Source of the DNA: JAJECS01 sp034428595
Lineage (GTDB): Bacteria > Chloroflexota > UBA11872
Length of the DNA: 19,140 nt
Direction of reading: 5' to 3'
Assembly: GCA_034428595.1 (NCBI GenBank)
Contig: DAOUHO010000062.1
Span: 1-19,140 of the forward strand
The notes under the pieces are model-generated. The model saw only the letters and a list, made by a program, of their open reading frames with translations, was not told the DNA's origin and ran no database searches. Below, piece after piece: positions 1 to 6,885 of the stretch. Both the position numbers and the translations under genes were made by a program. Every line of letters begins with the position of its first letter. Positions within the stretch are counted from its first letter, which is position 1.

Positions 1-1702
1 CGTGGTCCATTGCACCCGCCACCGTCAGCGCGCCCGTGCTTGAATCGATGGCGAAGGTCCCAGCCGCGTTGCCCGCCGTGATCGAATAGCTCACCGGGTC
101 GTCGCCGGTACCCGTCGCCGTCACCGTCCCCACCGCCGCGCCTGCGGCCGCGTCTTCCGCCACGCTGAAGGCATAGCTCGCCGCGCCGAACGTCGGCGCC
201 GGGCCGCAGCCGGGGTGCGTGGTGACGTCCGACAGCGCCGTGGCGCTGTGGTGCAGCCGCAGCATCAGCTGATCGCCCGCCGCCCAGGGCGCGGCGCAAG
301 ACCGCCAGCGCCAGGCCTGCCCCCCGGCGTCGGTGGCCGCGGTGGTCGCCTCGGCAAGCGAAAGCCGCAGGGCCACGGACCCGTCCAGCGCGATGAAATC
401 GAGATAGTGATCCGCCAGCGCCACGGCCGCCGACAGCTCGAAGTGGAGCTGATTGGCTTCCCAGATCAGCCGCTGGAGGCTGACCGCGGTCTCGCCGACG
501 CTGAACGCCGCGGGCTCGAGCGCGCCGTTGGCGTCGTCCGCGCCGACGCCATCGCCAATGGCGACCGGGTCGAAAAACGCCTCGTGCACCGTGCCCGCCG
601 GCGCCGTGACCTGGACTGTGAAGTCAGTGTAGTAGTCATCGACAAAATTGCACGGAATGTCTAGATAGTGTTGCGTGTAGTAATGCACCTCGTAGGCGCC
701 GGCGGGCAGAGGGCGGGCGGTGGCCAGCGTATAGGCGTAGCCGTTGCTGGACTGGTCGTTGTCATCAATGATCGGGGCCTGGAACAGATCCTTGTCGGGG
801 CCCCTGAGCAAAAAGCGGCTATATTGCGGCTCCGACGCCTGCTTTGTAACCCTATATAACTCGCTACCGGCCGCGGCCCCGGCGACCAGCGGGACTTCAA
901 CCTGATCCGGCGAGATTTGAGTTGCGCGCTTCATCCGTTCATACAGAATCCTGCCGCGGATACAGCGCTCATAGCCCGCGGTGCCTGCCCCGGCCTGCAG
1001 TTCGGTGGTTAGCGCCGCGACCTTGGCGCGCAGGTCCGTCAAGGACACCACCGGCGGCGGCGACGCGGCCCCGTCGGTGATGAAAACCGAGTCAGACGTC
1101 CCGGTGGAACCAGCCGCCCCGCCGGCGTCCCGCGCCGGCAGCCAGGCCCGGCTCAGCGTATTCACGCTGTAGTCCCACGGCGATTGGCTGGGATTCGATA
1201 TCGTGAAGGTTAGACTGGACCCCGACGCTCCCGCCGCGCCGCCGGCCGCCCACTGCGGGGATAGAAAAAGCACGCCCTGGCGGTCATCCCAGGTGGTGAC
1301 GCGCCCCGCTACGGCGCCTTCGGCCGCCGCGCGCGCCGCCGTTTCGGTCGCGTAAGCGCGGTCACCGCGCACCGACACCACCAGCGTGGTCGGCCCGCTG
1401 CCCTTCAGGTATTCGTGCGCCGTGAACCACAACTCCTGCACCGCGTGGTGGCCGCCCTCCGCCGCTGCGGCGGTTGAAGCCGTCGCCGATTGCAGCGAGG
1501 CGCGCACGATGACCGTCGAGCGATAGATCTGCTCCTCCAAGGACGGCGAGACATACCAGGTGACGTTCGGGTACACGCTTACTTCCGAGACGGTCTCGGT
1601 GGTGGCCGTCGGCCCGCACGCGCCCAGCATGATCGCCGCGGCCAGCGCCAGGAGGCGCCACGCGTTCAGCCGACTACTGTGGCGATGATCGCGCGTTGTC
1701 AT
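1..1702 (-). CDS. Secreted lipoprotein with C-terminal cadherin-like repeat (partial, runs off left edge)
   Basis: The frame is open from an ATG at 1702 through position 1 without a stop, giving at least 567 residues; the C-terminus is outside the window. The N-terminus has a basic stretch, a hydrophobic core and a lipobox LGAC (Cys29), so it is probably a Sec-exported, lipid-anchored protein. Residues about 30-370 match no family I know. Residues about 379-490 look like a beta-rich unit of the kind found beside Fn3 and cadherin repeats in secreted bacterial proteins (weak recognition). From about residue 497 there is a cadherin-like repeat, with SVAEDAAAGAAVGTVTATG followed by VSYSITAG, GTFAIDSSTGALTV. 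Such repeats bind calcium and mediate adhesion in known families. The start is set by a strong GGAGGAGG just upstream. It follows the metalloprotease fragments by 21 bases and is probably cotranscribed with them. The exact role is unknown. Confidence 0.85.
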   Translation of the reverse strand, partial: MTTRDHRHSSRLNAWRLLALAAAIMLGACGPTATTETVSEVSVYPNVTWYVSPSLEEQIYRSTVIVRASLQSATASTAAAAEGGHHAVQELWFTAHEYLKGSGPTTLVVSVRGDRAYATETAARAAAEGAVAGRVTTWDDRQGVLFLSPQWAAGGAAGASGSSLTFTISNPSQSPWDYSVNTLSRAWLPARDAGGAAGSTGTSDSVFITDGAASPPPVVSLTDLRAKVAALTTELQAGAGTAGYERCIRGRILYERMKRATQISPDQVEVPLVAGAAAGSELYRVTKQASEPQYSRFLLRGPDKDLFQAPIIDDNDQSSNGYAYTLATARPLPAGAYEVHYYTQHYLDIPCNFVDDYYTDFTVQVTAPAGTVHEAFFDPVAIGDGVGADDANGALEPAAFSVGETAVSLQRLIWEANQLHFELSAAVALADHYLDFIALDGSVALRLSLAEATTAATDAGGQAWRWRSCAAPWAAGDQLMLRLHHSATALSDVTTHPGCGPAPTFGAASYAFSVAEDAAAGAAVGTVTATGTGDDPVSYSITAGNAAGTFAIDSSTGALTVAGAMDH

Positions 1703-1706
1703 CAGG

Positions 1707-1714
1707 CCTCCTCC
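1707..1714 (-). promoter_or_regulatory. Strong ribosome-binding site of the cadherin lipoprotein
   Basis: Read on the minus strand this is GGAGGAGG, four bases before the ATG at 1702. It lies inside the 21-base gap after the metalloprotease stop (1724). It fixes the lipoprotein start and suggests the gene is translated efficiently and independently of the broken gene upstream. Confidence 0.75.
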
Positions 1715-1723
1715 ACTGTCTGA

Positions 1724-1954
1724 CTAGTGCTTGGTGTGCTGGGTATAGATGGCCCGCGCCCCGCGCTTGTCGGTTGGGGAGAGGCCGCAGCGGTCGGTTG
1801 CGGTCGTGGAGGAGCACGGCGCGAGCTCACGGGCCGCCCCGGCCATGATGTCGGCGCCTTCGACTCGCTCCCGCAGGTACACGCTGTGCTCTAAGCCGAT
1901 CGCGTGCCCAAACTCATGCATCAAGACCGCGGGCAGATATTGGCGGCGATGCAC
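1724..1954 (-). CDS. Matrixin-type metalloprotease, C-terminal fragment with zinc-binding motif (frameshifted)
   Basis: This piece holds the catalytic core of a metzincin peptidase of the M10/matrixin type: HEFGHAIGLEH gives the three zinc-binding His and the catalytic Glu, and ADIM further on fits the Met-turn. The end LSPTDKRGARAIY resembles the usual C-terminal helix of matrixin domains. The GTG at 1954 is only the first possible start in this frame. The frame continues upstream as plausible protein (PRTWTGNYQEWLDD) to about 2008, where it joins the preceding fragment if one base is restored in the CCCC at 2009-2012. It lies in the same frame as the large N-terminal piece (2366-4285). It is therefore most likely the end of one protein and not an independent gene. 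Stop TAG at 1724-1726. Confidence 0.7.
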   Translation of the reverse strand: MHRRQYLPAVLMHEFGHAIGLEHSVYLRERVEGADIMAGAARELAPCSSTTATDRCGLSPTDKRGARAIYTQHTKH

Positions 1955-2391
1955 GTCATCCAGCCATTCCTGATAATTGCCAGTCCACGTTCGCGGGTCG
2001 TCTCGTGACCCCAGTGCGGCCGCTCTTCGAGCTTGAGGAACCGTACCCCGCTGAGATGCGGATAGGTGCCCTTCACGTCGATGCAGGCAATGCTGCCTCC
2101 GCAGTGGCGGTCGATATGCCCCTCGTTCCAGTACCCGACGATTAACACGTCCGCGTCGGCGGCGCTGGTGGCTTGGGTGATGGCAACGTCGACGCCGCCC
2201 ACGTCGGTCCAGGCTTTGGCCGACTGGGTGTAGTTGTCCAGTTCGGTCAGGGCAGCATTCGGTTCATCGCCAGCGTTGTTCGGGAGGAACATGCCATCGC
2301 GTCCCACTTTGGTGATGTCGCTGCCATTGGTGCCGCGGACGTAGTAGGACACCGTGTGGTCGGCCTCATGCCACGCCCGCCGAATGGTCAC
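1921..2391 (-). CDS. Matrixin-type metalloprotease, middle fragment (N-terminal half of catalytic domain, frameshifted)
   Basis: This frame carries the first half of the peptidase domain. YYVRG, AKAWTDVGGVDVAI, ADVLIVGYW, CGGSIACID and YPH follow the typical order of matrixin strands before the zinc site. The last residues (after about HWG) are out-of-frame noise before a stop at 1921. A GTG at 2391 overlaps the end of the upstream frame by 26 bases, so translational coupling is conceivable. However, the frame also reads plausibly further upstream (IRAPTSDSGRSGQV), which points to a shift near 2442-2445 instead of a true gene start. Alone it lacks the HExxH motif and could not be an active enzyme. 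Confidence 0.6.
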   Translation of the reverse strand: MTIRRAWHEADHTVSYYVRGTNGSDITKVGRDGMFLPNNAGDEPNAALTELDNYTQSAKAWTDVGGVDVAITQATSAADADVLIVGYWNEGHIDRHCGGSIACIDVKGTYPHLSGVRFLKLEERPHWGHETTRERGLAIIRNGWMTCIAANICPRS

Positions 2392-4285
2392 CTGGCCGGA
2401 CCGACCAGAGTCTGACGTCGGCGCCCTGATCGCCGAGGCGGCCCCGTATCTCGACCGTGACCGCGGCGCCTGAGCCCAGGCCGCAGCGCGCGAGGTGGAA
2501 GCTCTCCTTCGCGTTGTCGTTCCAGCGCATCCAGGATGTCGTCAGGAGGGCTTGATCCGTTGGCGCCGGAGCGATGGTGCACTCCCGACCCAGCAGAAAC
2601 CCCGTGCTCCGCGGCAGCCGCATTTGGAATTGATAGTCGTCCGCTCGGCTTAGCGCATCGCGCAGGGTGACGTCCGCGTACTCCAGCACGCCCCAGGTCG
2701 TGGTCCCCAACCGCCGTTCGCCGACCATCACGGCAACATCGAACACCGTGATGAAGAACGACAGTTGTGCCGTTTCTTGGTCCCGGTCCCTCGCGGTATA
2801 GGTGTAGCTCACGGTATGCGCGGCACTGGTCGGCGTGCCGCTGATCGTGCGCGTGTTCGCGTTGAAGGTGAGCCCGTTCGCCAGCGGCGGCGCGACGGTG
2901 TAAACGAGATCGCCGTCGCCGCCACTGACTTTGGGTAGCTCCAACGTGGTGATGGGCTGCCCCGCGTGATAGAGCTGATGCGCGATGACCGTGGTTCCAA
3001 AACTGGGGACGCTGTTGGGCACCATCTTCGTCGCTTGCGCGGACCAATCCGAGCAGTCGGTGGCGTCGCTGCTCCCATTGCAAGCGCGGACCCGTATCCC
3101 ATACGTGATGCCCGGCTTCAGGTTGTCATAGGTGTATTTCCGGACGCTCGCCCCTACCGCCGCGGCCTCGCGCAGCGCCGGCCAACTGCCCGGAACCTCT
3201 CGCCGCATCACCTGGAACCGGGTCAGCGATCGTCCACCCGTGTTGGCGGCCGCGCTCCAGTTGACCGTGAGGGACGTGCTCCCCGCGGCGGGTTCGTCGA
3301 TGCTGATCGTATGCGGCTTGTCCGGGCGCCCCGGGCTTGGCGTCGGGGTCGGCACCGGTGTGGGCGTGGGCGGTGGCGGTGGCGCCGGCGTCGGCAACGT
3401 TGTCACCTCGACCACCGGCACGGTCCAAATCCCGCAACTGTCCGGTCCGTTGCAGGCGTGGATGCGCCACCGGTAGGTCGTATTGGGCTCCAGCCCCGGA
3501 TACGGATGGCTCCGCGCGTTCGGTCCCTTCACTAACGCGCTGCTATACGGCGGCTGCGTCGTCCCGTCCCGCCAGAACAGCAGCCCGTAGCCCGTCAGCG
3601 GCGTCCCGCCGTCGCTCGGCTTCTTCCATCTCGCGCGCGCCGAGTTGGACGTGATGTCGCTGAAGTAGGTATCCGGCACGCTTCCAGGCGTGCCCGCCTT
3701 CGGCACCGCTCCCGCCGCCGGCGTCCGCACCGCCGCTCCCGCGGCCCCAATCGCTCCCGCAGGCACGGCCTCCACGCTCAGGGTCCGGCTGATGGACGCC
3801 TCGGGGCTGCTGGCCCCCGTGCGCCGCACCTCCGCCGTCACCGTCGCCTCACCCACGGCGCAGGCGTACACCAGGAAGGGAAGCTCCGTCGTCGCCACCC
3901 CCGTCACCGTCGCCGTCGCGGTCTGCGAGGCCGGGCCGCACCCGCCGATCCCCACGCGGGCGCTGTCGCTCGACACGACGACCTGGTACTCCTCGGTCGC
4001 CGTCAGATGGGACAGCTCTACCAAGAAGCGGTCGACGGTCAGGTGCGTGGGATAGTTGCTCAGGTCGCCGAGGCTGATCCCGACGCCATCGCTCTCCGCC
4101 TCCTGCGCCTCACCGACGATGACCGCGACGCTCAGCAGCCCCAGCGCCGCCAGCAAGGCGCCGGTCACCCGCAGCATCCGCCCGTGGCGCCGGACCCCGC
4201 GGCCGACCAGACGCAGCCACCGCGCCTGGCGGCGGCCGGCGGCTCGCCATCGGGAACATGACCTGAACAATTCTATATTCAACAA
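2366..4285 (-). CDS. Secreted Fn3/Ig-like multidomain protein, N-terminal part of a matrixin-type metalloprotease
   Basis: This 639-residue frame begins with a long basic N-region and a hydrophobic segment (about residues 38-58), which fits export or membrane anchoring. TTG at 4285 is the longest start. ATG at 4177 (MLRVTGALLAALG) gives a more normal signal peptide and is equally likely. Visible parts: beta-rich Ig-like region (65-172); Fn3 domain (205-297, W220, YRWRIHACNG); Pro-Thr linker (298-322); second Fn3 (323-421, YGIRVRACNG); putative Ig domain of He_PIG type (426-515, LANGLTFNANTRTISGTPT); then about 100 residues with no known match. Fn3 and Ig units usually bind carbohydrate or protein, or act as spacers. 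The last residues after about 613 are probably out of frame, and the protein should continue into the peptidase fragments at 1921-2391 and 1724-1954. Full length would be about 850 residues. Confidence 0.75.
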   Translation of the reverse strand: MLNIELFRSCSRWRAAGRRQARWLRLVGRGVRRHGRMLRVTGALLAALGLLSVAVIVGEAQEAESDGVGISLGDLSNYPTHLTVDRFLVELSHLTATEEYQVVVSSDSARVGIGGCGPASQTATATVTGVATTELPFLVYACAVGEATVTAEVRRTGASSPEASISRTLSVEAVPAGAIGAAGAAVRTPAAGAVPKAGTPGSVPDTYFSDITSNSARARWKKPSDGGTPLTGYGLLFWRDGTTQPPYSSALVKGPNARSHPYPGLEPNTTYRWRIHACNGPDSCGIWTVPVVEVTTLPTPAPPPPPTPTPVPTPTPSPGRPDKPHTISIDEPAAGSTSLTVNWSAAANTGGRSLTRFQVMRREVPGSWPALREAAAVGASVRKYTYDNLKPGITYGIRVRACNGSSDATDCSDWSAQATKMVPNSVPSFGTTVIAHQLYHAGQPITTLELPKVSGGDGDLVYTVAPPLANGLTFNANTRTISGTPTSAAHTVSYTYTARDRDQETAQLSFFITVFDVAVMVGERRLGTTTWGVLEYADVTLRDALSRADDYQFQMRLPRSTGFLLGRECTIAPAPTDQALLTTSWMRWNDNAKESFHLARCGLGSGAAVTVEIRGRLGDQGADVRLWSVRPGDHSAGVA

Positions 4286-4312
4286 TCAATTCATAAAGAT
4301 ATTTCCATCTCC

Positions 4313-4340
4313 AACCTACGACCATCATTGCAGATGTCAA
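4313..4340 (-). promoter_or_regulatory. Candidate sigma-70 promoter for the metalloprotease/lipoprotein operon
   Basis: On the minus strand TTGACA (4340-4335, perfect -35) is followed after 16 bases by TAGGTT (4318-4313, matching three of six -10 positions). It lies in a locally AT-richer stretch (about 4260-4345) that contrasts with the GC-rich genes. Transcription would begin near 4306, about 20 bases before the TTG at 4285. The -10 match is weak, so this is a prediction. Confidence 0.45.
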
Positions 4341-4460
4341 ATCATGCGTAGTCGGCAGGTCACGCTACGCCCGCACAGCTCGCAGTGCCTGGTGACTATT
4401 TCACGACCCCGTGAGCGGGGCGTCAGCCGGAGTCGCCGTCGGGCCCAAGGTACGCGACAG

Positions 4461-4478
4461 CCTCGATTTGGTTCGAGG
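4461..4478. terminator. Possible hairpin downstream of the ABC ATPase gene
   Basis: The arms CCTCGA (4461-4466) and TCGAGG (4473-4478) form a 6-bp stem with a 6-base loop, 34 bases after the ABC gene's stop. A second 5-bp stem, CCCCG/CGGGG, lies at 4407-4420. Neither has a T-tract on the minus strand, so intrinsic termination is weakly supported. The rest of the 4286-4511 gap holds only the candidate promoter; I see no gene in it. Confidence 0.2.
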
Positions 4479-4511
4479 CGCCGCTTTTGCAGAGGCGTCC
4501 CGTCGGTGCGG

Positions 4512-5615
4512 TTAGGCCGGGCGTCCGCGGGCGGCCGGCGGCGCGAAGGCCGCGCCGGGTTGCCGCCGCGGCGCCACGCCCGCGCGCAAGAAGGCCAGCA
4601 CGTCGCCGTCGAGCTGGACCCTCGCGCGCGTTCCCGGCGGGGGCAAGAAAGTCGGCCCCGCGCGGCACTCTACGAGCAATCCGGAGTCAAAGCGCACCCG
4701 CACCAACTGGTCGTGCCCAAAGAACCGGCGCGATTCGATCACGCCCTGGCCGCTGGGATCTTCGGAGATCTGCAGCGCCTCCGGTCGCACGTAGAGGTCG
4801 ACCGTTCCGATCATGGGATCGGGAATCGTCACCGTGCCCAGGTCGCACACCACCGCGCGACCGATGCCCGCGGCCTCGATCACGTTGAACTGGCCGATGA
4901 AGTCGGCGACGGCTCGACCGACGGGCTGGCGATAAATCTCGTGCGGCGGCGCGACCTGCAGCACGCGGCCGTCAATCATCACGGCCACCTGGTCCGCCAG
5001 GCTCAGGGCCTCCTCTTGATCGTGGGTCACGAACACGGCCGTCGTGCCGGACTCACGCAGCACGCGACGCACGTCATTCCGCAAGTCATTGCGCAGCGCC
5101 GCGTCGAGGTTCGAGAACGGCTCGTCCAGCAACACCACGCGCGGGTTGGGCGCCAGCGCGCGGGCCAAGGCCACGCGCTGCTGCTGGCCGCCGGACAACT
5201 CGTGCGGCATGCGTGACGCCAGCGCGGAGAGGCCCACCAGCTCGAGCGTCTCGGCAACCCTCACCGCGCGCCCGTTTCGCCGCGACAGGCCGAATCCCAC
5301 GTTGGCCCGCACGTCGAGGTGCGGAAACAGCGCATAGTCCTGAAACACCAGGCCAACGCGCCGCCGCTCCGGCGCCACGCTCACGTCAGGTCCCTGAACG
5401 ACCGAGCCGCCCAGCACGATCGACCCGGCGTCCGGTTGATCCAGGCCCGCGATGAGGCGCAGCGTCGTCGTCTTGCCGCACCCACTCGGTCCCAGCAGCG
5501 CCAGGATGGATCCGGCGGTGACGTGGAAGGACGCGTCGTCGACGGCGGTGGCGCCGCCAAAGCTCTTGCTCAGGCCCTCGCAGTGCAGTGCGATCGGCGG
5601 CGCTTCGGGCGTCAT
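4512..5615 (-). CDS. ABC transporter ATP-binding protein (Fe3+/spermidine/thiamine-type, with TOBE domain)
   Basis: 367 residues. The ATPase domain is complete: Walker A GPSGCGKTTT (42-51), Q-loop VFQDYALFPHL (Gln92), signature LSGGQQQ (140-146), Walker B VLLDEP (161-166), D-loop SNLD and H-loop His198 in FVTHDQEEAL. Residues about 276-345 form a TOBE-like C-terminal domain (RPEALQI and following), placing it with importer ATPases such as FbpC, PotA, ThiQ or CysA. It would energise a binding-protein-dependent importer at the inner face of the membrane. The substrate cannot be named: no permease or binding-protein gene is adjacent, as the neighbours are a dehydrogenase and a secreted protein operon. 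ATG at 5615 has AGGA seven bases upstream. The last 20 or so residues are Arg/Ala/Pro-rich and probably disordered. Confidence 0.9.
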   Translation of the reverse strand: MTPEAPPIALHCEGLSKSFGGATAVDDASFHVTAGSILALLGPSGCGKTTTLRLIAGLDQPDAGSIVLGGSVVQGPDVSVAPERRRVGLVFQDYALFPHLDVRANVGFGLSRRNGRAVRVAETLELVGLSALASRMPHELSGGQQQRVALARALAPNPRVVLLDEPFSNLDAALRNDLRNDVRRVLRESGTTAVFVTHDQEEALSLADQVAVMIDGRVLQVAPPHEIYRQPVGRAVADFIGQFNVIEAAGIGRAVVCDLGTVTIPDPMIGTVDLYVRPEALQISEDPSGQGVIESRRFFGHDQLVRVRFDSGLLVECRAGPTFLPPPGTRARVQLDGDVLAFLRAGVAPRRQPGAAFAPPAARGRPA

Positions 5616-5635
5616 CCGCGCATCCTAACGCGCAA

Positions 5636-5666
5636 GCCTTGGCTAATGCCGAATCTTAGCTAAGGC
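5636..5666. promoter_or_regulatory. 11-bp inverted repeat (hairpin or operator) between dehydrogenase and ABC ATPase genes
   Basis: The left arm GCCTTGGCTAA (5636-5646) and right arm TTAGCTAAGGC (5656-5666) pair over 11 bp with one G-T wobble, around a 9-base loop. On the minus strand the element begins 14 bases after the dehydrogenase stop and ends 20 bases before the ABC start, next to its AGGA. No T-tract follows, so it may be an operator, an RNA processing or attenuation element, or a weak terminator. Confidence 0.5.
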
Positions 5667-5680
5667 GAACCGCGGCTTTT

Positions 5681-6796
5681 CTAGACGTGCGGCACCAAGG
5701 CGCCGCGCGTGATCCGTCCGGAGTCCTGCTGCGCGAACGCCTCGTTGATATCGGCCAGCGGGAAGTGATGCGACAGCACCCGATCGAATGGCAAGCGCGA
5801 CACGTTGTCCTTCAGGAAATCCAGGGCATGCCGCAGGTCCTGCGACGTGTAGTGCGCCACGCCGATGATCGAAATGCTGCGGAAGACGATCCACGAGGGA
5901 TCGAACTCGGTATGCCAGCCGACGTTGATGTTGCCGATCTCCAGGTAGCGCCCACCCGGCGCGGTCATCTGCAGCCCCTCGGAAACCACTCCCGGATGCC
6001 CCACGAGCTCCAATGTCACGTCGGCGCCCAGCCCATCGGTGAGCTCGCGCACGCGGTCCACGCGCTGCTCCGGCGTCTCGAACTCGCGCAGGTCCACGAT
6101 TTCGTCCGCGCCGAAGGATCGGATCAGATCGATGCGCTCATCCACGCCGTCGATGGCAATGACCTTGGAGGCCCCGTGCGCCTTGGCGACCGCGGCGGCA
6201 TAGACGCCGAGCCCGCCAGCGCCCTGGATGGCCACCGTCTCATTGAAGGAGAGGCCCGCGCGGCGCAGACCTGAGATTACCTGTACCAGCGCGCAGTTGA
6301 GTCCGGCCACCATGTCGTCGGTGAGGTGGTCCGGCACCTTGTACATCGTGTGATTCGGGTGCAGGTAGTAGTACTGTGCAAACGTGCCCCGGAAGTGCGG
6401 CCACTCCTCCAGCCCACCCAGGCGATCATGCTGACGCGTGGGACAGGCATAGGTATGACCCTTGAGGCAGGTGGGACATTGCAGGTCGGGATAGAGGTAT
6501 GAGAAGAGAACCCGGTCACCTTCCTCGAGCGGCTCGCCCAAGGTGTCGGTGGTCACGCCCTCGCCCAGCCGGTAGATCTCGCCGGTGCCTTCGTGCCCCA
6601 GCGCCGCCGGCATTGGACGTCCCATCTTGACCATGTCCATCTCGCCGCGCCAGTAGTGCATGTCCGAGCCGCACACGTTCGCAAGGCTCATCTTGACCAC
6701 GGCCGCGCCCGGCTGTGGGTCCGGGATTGGAAACTCGCGCAGTTCGAAGGGCTTGCGCGAACCCAAGAACGCGGCGGCCACGCCTTTCTCGGCCAT
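5681..6796 (-). CDS. Zinc-dependent alcohol dehydrogenase, MDR family
   Basis: 371 residues when started at the ATG at 6796, which has GGGAGGAG eight bases upstream; the frame is open to 6841 but the extra 15 residues look non-native. This is a medium-chain dehydrogenase that oxidises an alcohol or polyol with NAD(P). Catalytic zinc ligands are Cys42 (NVCGSD) and His68-Glu69 (LGHEGTGE). The structural zinc loop keeps Cys107, Cys110 and Cys118, one fewer than the usual four. The Rossmann motif is GAGGLG (192-197), and Asp216 at the end of the second strand favours NAD over NADP. The relatives are threonine, sorbitol and similar dehydrogenases; the substrate is unknown. It is divergent from the SLC13-type permease (89-base gap) and the hairpin at 5636-5666 follows it. 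Confidence 0.88.
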   Translation of the reverse strand: MAEKGVAAAFLGSRKPFELREFPIPDPQPGAAVVKMSLANVCGSDMHYWRGEMDMVKMGRPMPAALGHEGTGEIYRLGEGVTTDTLGEPLEEGDRVLFSYLYPDLQCPTCLKGHTYACPTRQHDRLGGLEEWPHFRGTFAQYYYLHPNHTMYKVPDHLTDDMVAGLNCALVQVISGLRRAGLSFNETVAIQGAGGLGVYAAAVAKAHGASKVIAIDGVDERIDLIRSFGADEIVDLREFETPEQRVDRVRELTDGLGADVTLELVGHPGVVSEGLQMTAPGGRYLEIGNINVGWHTEFDPSWIVFRSISIIGVAHYTSQDLRHALDFLKDNVSRLPFDRVLSHHFPLADINEAFAQQDSGRITRGALVPHV

Positions 6797-6885
6797 TGCC
6801 CTCACTCCTCCCGATCGCGACGCTCCACGATGCGCGGGCATTAGCCTATCCCATTGCCTGACCGCAGCATGACGGCAGAAGCGCG

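Noticed and set aside
1921..2445. Programmed ribosomal frameshifting in the metalloprotease gene
   Set aside because: Two opposite shifts would be needed in one gene, and I see no X-XXY-YYZ slippery heptamer with a downstream structure. Sequence error or mutation at the G4 runs is simpler.
4056..5216. Plus-strand ORF of 386 codons opposite the ABC ATPase
   Set aside because: Arg/Ala-rich shadow; the ABC ATPase frame has every expected motif.
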